A stretch of 64,000 bases of DNA. It comes from Artemisia argyi (taxonomy: Eukaryota; Streptophyta; Magnoliopsida; Asterales; Asteraceae). Under the pieces are notes generated by a model. It saw only the letters and a list, made by a program, of their open reading frames with translations, was not told the DNA's origin and made no database searches. Shown piece after piece: positions 59,901-64,000 of the stretch (position 1 is the stretch's first letter; each line of letters begins with the position of its first letter). The stretch covers positions 96,333,844-96,397,843 of the forward strand of contig CM060694.1 in NCBI GenBank assembly GCA_030686995.1, written 5' to 3'. A program made the position numbers and the translations under genes.

Positions 59901-59972
59901 GTGTTTGATGAATAGTGTTTTTCCAAAGTTCGGGAAATGACCTGAAATGACCTGAAATGGTGAGTTGTGACA
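56915..59972 (-). repeat. Nested element 5' LTR
   Basis: Starts (minus) TGTCACAACTCACC and ends GGGGGTGTGACA. A weak TATA-like ATTTTATAC lies at 59100-59092, followed by a C/T-rich leader near 59010-58985. ACTATTCAT repeats lie close to the LTR start (59786-59927). Confidence 0.92.
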
Positions 59973-61907
59973 CAAATACATACAATAAACATAGAATGAA
60001 ACGGGATGGTAGTCCGTATGTTTTTTTTTTTCTTTTCTTTTTCTATTTTTTTTCATACATTTTTACCCTACCATCCAAAATAATACATCATAGGGAATGA
60101 ACATTCCCCTTACACTTGAATTTTTACATACTTTACAATAAACTACTCTAATGAATCGAATTAAGAAAATCAAAACACTTGGAGTACTTTTAAGATTAAC
60201 GCACATATGGGGGTAATATATGATGTTCTTCCCCATTACTCAATAACATTCGTACTTTACCCATGAGTCCCAATCGTCCCAAAACAATATGTACAAGGAT
60301 ATGACTCGACTTAGAAACCATGTAATCAATTAGATAATTAACTAAGGGTTTAAACAAATAACAATAATGCACTAAAGATGAGTGCATACATGGAAGGCTA
60401 AGGCGATTTGGGTGTACATTTAAGTGGGTTGTAACAAATTCTTCCTTTAAGTAAGATGCTTAAAGTTAGAAACGAAAATATAGGCTCGGAGGGGTGTACT
60501 CGGGGTTTCGTGTACTAAAAATGAGTACAACGCTAAGGGTGTGGGAAAAATTAATTGACTTTACAAGCCAAGTAATATGACTTAAATGGTCAAGTAATTA
60601 TGATACGGGTTTAACACAAGGGTGATCCTAATGCCTCTTATCATGTAGTAAATCCTACTACACGAATGTAGTCTCACTAGCGGTCTCGGGATGCATCACT
60701 AACGCAAGTTCTAGAATCTAAATGCTACCGGTACACTCATAAGCACTAATAGTAAATGCTTTTCCTATAAAATCTAAAGGCGAACCTCACGTATTTGGGT
60801 GGAAAATTTTTCTGAATAGTACGGTTTTGTGCTAGTCATACAATATCCTATCCATGAGACGCTTGCTAAGGCTAAAGTTTCACTCCTAAATGTTGTAAAA
60901 AAAAATTTAATTTGGCGCTAGAATTACACTAACAAGTATTTCTCATAGTTTTATTACACACCTACCATCAAACAAGCAAACTCAAGCAAAAGTGTTTCCT
61001 ATGAGGTATCATCATTTTACCTTCCCCTTACACTTAGGATGAACATTGTCCCCAATGTTCAAGTAAAGAATGTAAAAGTGAAATAAGTAAAAGGATGAAG
61101 TCAAATACTCCCCTGATTCGCTCGGTATGGATAATAAGGTAGCAAGGTTAGATATTCCTCCAAGAAAATGAACAATCAAAGCTTCCCTTACAGAATATAA
61201 ATCATCTTCTTGTCATATATAACCTGTTAAACCTGAGATAACAAACAAGGCAACCTCGTGTAAAATCGGCGGCAATCTATATATGTTAACAAATCCTAGA
61301 AAACAAGGTAAGATATAATGCTTGTGGAATGATGTTTGCAGATTTCCTGTAGATTATAAAACTAAAGAATTAGGAAAAACTTTAAGACTCCGTTAGAAAA
61401 ACAAAACTGGTAAAATTTCCAGAATTTTACACATGACGCCGTCAGGAATTTCTTCCTTACGCCGTCAGAAGTGACCTGCAGAAATTCTTATGTTAAGTTT
61501 TCGGAAAATTTCTGGAAAAACTTTGTCCTACTTCCTGGAAAATCCTGCAAAACATCATTATGACTCGATACAAGCATTTGACTCTGACAAATATGAATAT
61601 ACATGTTCACTTAATATTGTGGAGAATCATGATTAAGTTTGTCTCTTAAAAACATATTTGGGGTTTCCCCTTACACTTATCTTTTGTGAAATACCTTTGG
61701 ATGAAGTTAAGACTAAGCCAAACAACAAAGTAGAGTATTTTCATCATTTTTTTTGAAACATGATCTACCAACAATAAAAATAAAGCATAGATACGGAAGC
61801 AAATAACAATCAAACAAAAATAAAAATCACACAAAACATGGGTTGCCTCTCAAGAAGCGCTTTTCTTTATTTATGAGTCTTGTAGCTAGACTCAAGGTCA
61901 TGGGTTA
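59973..61907 (-). other. Athila-like 3' noncoding region, gag-proximal piece
   Basis: The part up to about 60670 is the inverted match of 1-770; the rest continues to the gag-protease stop. Just after the stop the minus strand reads GCGCTTCTTGAGAGGCAACCC, a phrase I recall downstream of Athila-type gag in Asteraceae. Purine words AAGTGTAAGGGG recur near 61668, 61029 and 60112. A further palindrome pair lies at 61434/61457. No gene seen. Confidence 0.65.
61434..61467 (-). promoter_or_regulatory. Extra 23-bp-spaced palindrome pair in the noncoding region
   Basis: TGACGCCGTCA at 61434-61444 and the one-base variant TTACGCCGTCA at 61457-61467, again exactly 23 bp apart, but in the internal region about 11.6 kb (1.9 kb without the nested element) from the LTR promoter. 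No TATA box is obvious beside it. Confidence 0.5.
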
Positions 61908-64000
61908 CTACGTGACCTCATCGTTGGTTTCACTCTCTAGGTCATCTCCTATACCAGTTTTGTATTCCGGACCTAGTTGCAGGCATTCTTTGTAGAAACC
62001 AAGCATCCTATTCATCACATACTCTACTCTCTACGTCTATCCTCATCATTCCTATAATAGGCCGCTTGTTTGTGTTCTTTTTCTATGTTTGACAGGAGGC
62101 GGTACTGCTCAATCTTATAGGGCATTTGGTAGGCAATCTCATCATTCTCTTCCTTGAACCTAACTATCTCTAAAGTCGGATCATAACTCATCTTAGTGGC
62201 CTCAACGAATGGTTTTCCGAACACTACTTGACTTAGGCAAGCATCTATCACCGGACAAGTATCCTCTACTATCATAAAATGGATCTCATAAGTGAAATTT
62301 CCGACAATCACATGTAATCCCTTCACTCTTCCTACAAAATTACTTATCAAATTCTTATTGGGCATCATCCTATAACCAAGTTGTTTCTTCATTACCTAAT
62401 TATAATAAGTCCTAGTCATGATGTTTATAGGAGATCTAGGATTGATATAAGCTTTCCATATATGCATATGCCCAATGTTGCATGGTATGTTGATGTTAGA
62501 GGGGTCTCCCATTTTGATAATGGGTGAGCCAAGGATATATGGTGTCTCGGGATCATTGAATAAATCCTTATGATATTCCCGTTCTTCCTTGGTGGGCAAC
62601 TTATCAAAGCACTCTTCTACAATCTCTACTTCCTGTAACTCTTCTCCCTTATTAACCTCAACTTCCCTAATTTCATCCCTAGTCTCGGTTTCTACTCCAA
62701 CTTATCCTTGTCACTTCCTTCTATCTCCTTATCTATTGGCTTAATGGTGACAACATTGACAAAGTGGACGTGTTTGGATGACGAGGGGTCCTTAGTTTGG
62801 ATTCCGCTATTGGCGTCCCTAGTGTCCTTCCTAGGTGTAGTTAACGCTTGGTTGTTGAGGGCTTTCAACAAGTTGTCAATCTTATTGGTCATCTCCGTTT
62901 GTTGTTGGTTGAATTCGGTTTCAAACCTAGCTATGCGAGCTTCTTGAGATGCCATAAACTTGGACATCAATCCTTCAAGATTGTTGGTACTACCATAGTT
63001 GGTAGAAGGATTGTTGTTGAAAGTACGGTTGGAGGGTGGACCGTTTGGTTAGTAACGATTAGGCGGATTGGAAGAATTGGTTTGGTTTTGTTTCCACCTA
63101 AGGTTTGGGTGATTTTTCCAAGCGGGGTTGTAGGAATCACCATAAGGGTTTGGCTCGGGTTTGAAAGTGTACCACTTATCTCCCGCTTCGTCGGTACGCG
63201 AGGATGCGTAGTCCGCAAAAGCTGTTCCGGGGAGTTCCACACAATCACGAGTGTCATGGGGACCACTACATAATTCGCATGAAGAAGTGATTTTGTTCAC
63301 TTGGCTTGTAAGCTTAGGAGCTTCGTAAGATTTCATGAGAAACTTGACTTGGTCCTCAAGTTCCATTATCCTATGGTCGGGAGTGCTAGAATTGTTCGAA
63401 GGCAAAGATATTTCCTTGACCGTTTTGTTCAAATCACGGGGATCATTCCAACTTTCGTTGTCATAGAGAGCAAGATCTTCTATGAGTTCCCATGATTCTT
63501 CCGCACTAAGATCACGTAGCTTGCCACCGTCTGATTGGTCAATGGTTCGCCTTGTGGAGAAATCGATATGGCCATAAAAAAAAATTGGACTTGGAGCCAA
63601 AGATCTATGCCATGATGAGGGACTTTTTGGAGTAAGTCCTTGAAACGAGTCCATGCTTCGTAAAAGGTTTCACCTTGACGTTGTTGGAACATCAAGATAT
63701 CATTTCTAAGCTTGGTAGTTCTCCCCGGTGGGAAAAATTAAGCAAGGAAACGAGTGGTGAGATCATCCCATGAGGTGATGGATCCCGCGGGTAAACGCTC
63801 AAGCCGTTGACTAGCTTGATCACGTAGAGAGAATTGGAATAGGCGTAATCGGGTTGACTCTCTAGTTTTAACATCAAGCTCTATAGAATCTACGATTTTA
63901 AGGAAGTCCTTGAGATGTTGATTTGGATCTTCGGAACGAAGTCCATGGAATGCACATCCGCTTTGCACCAACCGGATGGTGTCGGATCGCAAGGGGGACA
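61908..64000 (-). pseudogene. Athila-like gag and protease-like polyprotein (broken)
   Basis: Enters from beyond 64000. Gag core: NQHLKDFLKIVDSIE, LRLFQFSLRDQASQRLERLP, TRFLA, TAA (about 63738), FFPPGRTTKLRN, RFKDLLQKVPHHGIDLWLQVQ. A T9 run near 63580 shifts frame into RRTIDQSDGGKLRDL and ALYDNESWND. Zinc-knuckle-like CELCSGPHDTRDC follows, then KWYTFKPEPNPYGDSYNPAW. TAA at 63051-63049 interrupts NRY/PNGPP. A frameshift near 62700 leads to the protease-like part: LGSPIIKMGDPSNINIPC, a TAG at 62398-62396 after YYN, then GNFTYEIHFMIVED and VVFGKPFVEATKMSYDP. It lacks the DxGAS catalytic motif (INPRSPINIM instead). A final frameshift near 62030 leads to GFYKECLQLGPEYKTG and a TAG at 61908. No pol follows. 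Confidence 0.82.

Larger units (their letters stand above)
50238..59972 (-). mobile_element. Young chromovirus-like (Tekay/Del-type) LTR element, non-autonomous
   Basis: Two LTRs of exactly 3,058 bp (50238-53295 and 56915-59972) with ends TGTCACA...TGTGACA enclose 3,619 bp. Perfect target duplication CAAAT at 50233-50237 and 59973-59977. By eye I see only about seven mismatches between the LTRs (about 99.8% identity). Orientation is minus: primer-binding site at 56912-56900 and polypurine tract at 53311-53296. The interior has no ORF above 103 codons yet keeps scattered remnants of gypsy integrase, such as YHPQNDGQSERTIQ. Assignment to Tekay/Del is inferred from long LTRs, the variant primer-binding site and the integrase-chromodomain tail layout. 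Confidence 0.9.
48357..64000 (-). mobile_element. Athila-like gag/protease-only element, copy 2 (carries nested element)
   Basis: In minus-strand order: gag (starts beyond 64000), protease-like region to 61908, 3' noncoding region (61907-59973 and 50237-49771), 3' LTR (49770-48357). The noncoding part is split by the young element 50238-59972. No RT, RNase H or integrase remnant lies between the protease-like domain and the LTR, so the element is non-autonomous by structure, as in known gag-only (TR-GAG) families. It inserted into a copia integrase; left flank ATGCG. Confidence 0.8.

Overview
This window is plant nuclear DNA made almost entirely of transposable elements nested in one another. 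I found no convincing host gene, tRNA, rRNA or CRISPR array. Several coding relics point to Asteraceae, most like the Tanacetum/Artemisia/Chrysanthemum group (Anthemideae). These are the copia 3'-terminal protein carrying an NDLEFL motif, a copia serial zinc-knuckle domain of the CELC/CMIC type, and a gypsy gag containing RRTIDQ and ALYDNESWND. The taxonomic call rests on remembered family resemblance, not on a search.

Left stack (1-11631). A minus-strand copia element (7089-11631, 5' LTR 10689-11631) is cut inside its integrase by a plus-strand Athila-like LTR (6247-7088 visible). That LTR is itself cut by a plus-strand copia element (3' part 2651-6246, 3' LTR 5911-6246). That copia is cut by another Athila-like element (3' end 1-2650, LTR 1247-2650). 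The missing halves lie left of the window.

Middle (11632-25065). This is old AT-rich DNA holding the downstream part of a copia-type LTR (about 13300-14401, with TATA box and primer-binding site). A nearly intact L1-type LINE (about 16338-22676) sits within it: ORF1 is intact and ORF2 carries endonuclease, reverse transcriptase and zf-RVT domains with one nonsense codon.

Right stack (25066-64000). A plus-strand element with a 3.48 kb LTR (element A, LTR 25066-28544) has an internal region carrying an unrecognised ORF. It was hit by a complete 14.35 kb minus-strand Athila-type gypsy element (29600-43949, target duplication CCCCT) and by a plus-strand copia element (starts 44792, LTR 44792-45149). 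The copia is cut at the start of its integrase by a minus-strand gag/protease-only Athila-like element (48357 to beyond 64000). Inside the 3' noncoding part of that element sits a complete, very young minus-strand chromovirus-like element (50238-59972, target duplication CAAAT).

The most unusual signals are: (1) pairs of an 11-bp palindrome TGACGNCGTCA spaced exactly 23 bp apart upstream of the TATA box in the Athila-like LTRs; (2) an array of about 25 AGCG(A/T)TT-type motifs in a copia leader; (3) a freshly inserted LTR element with nearly identical LTRs around a ruined coding region, implying movement in trans; (4) an LTR element whose first ORF is not a recognisable gag.
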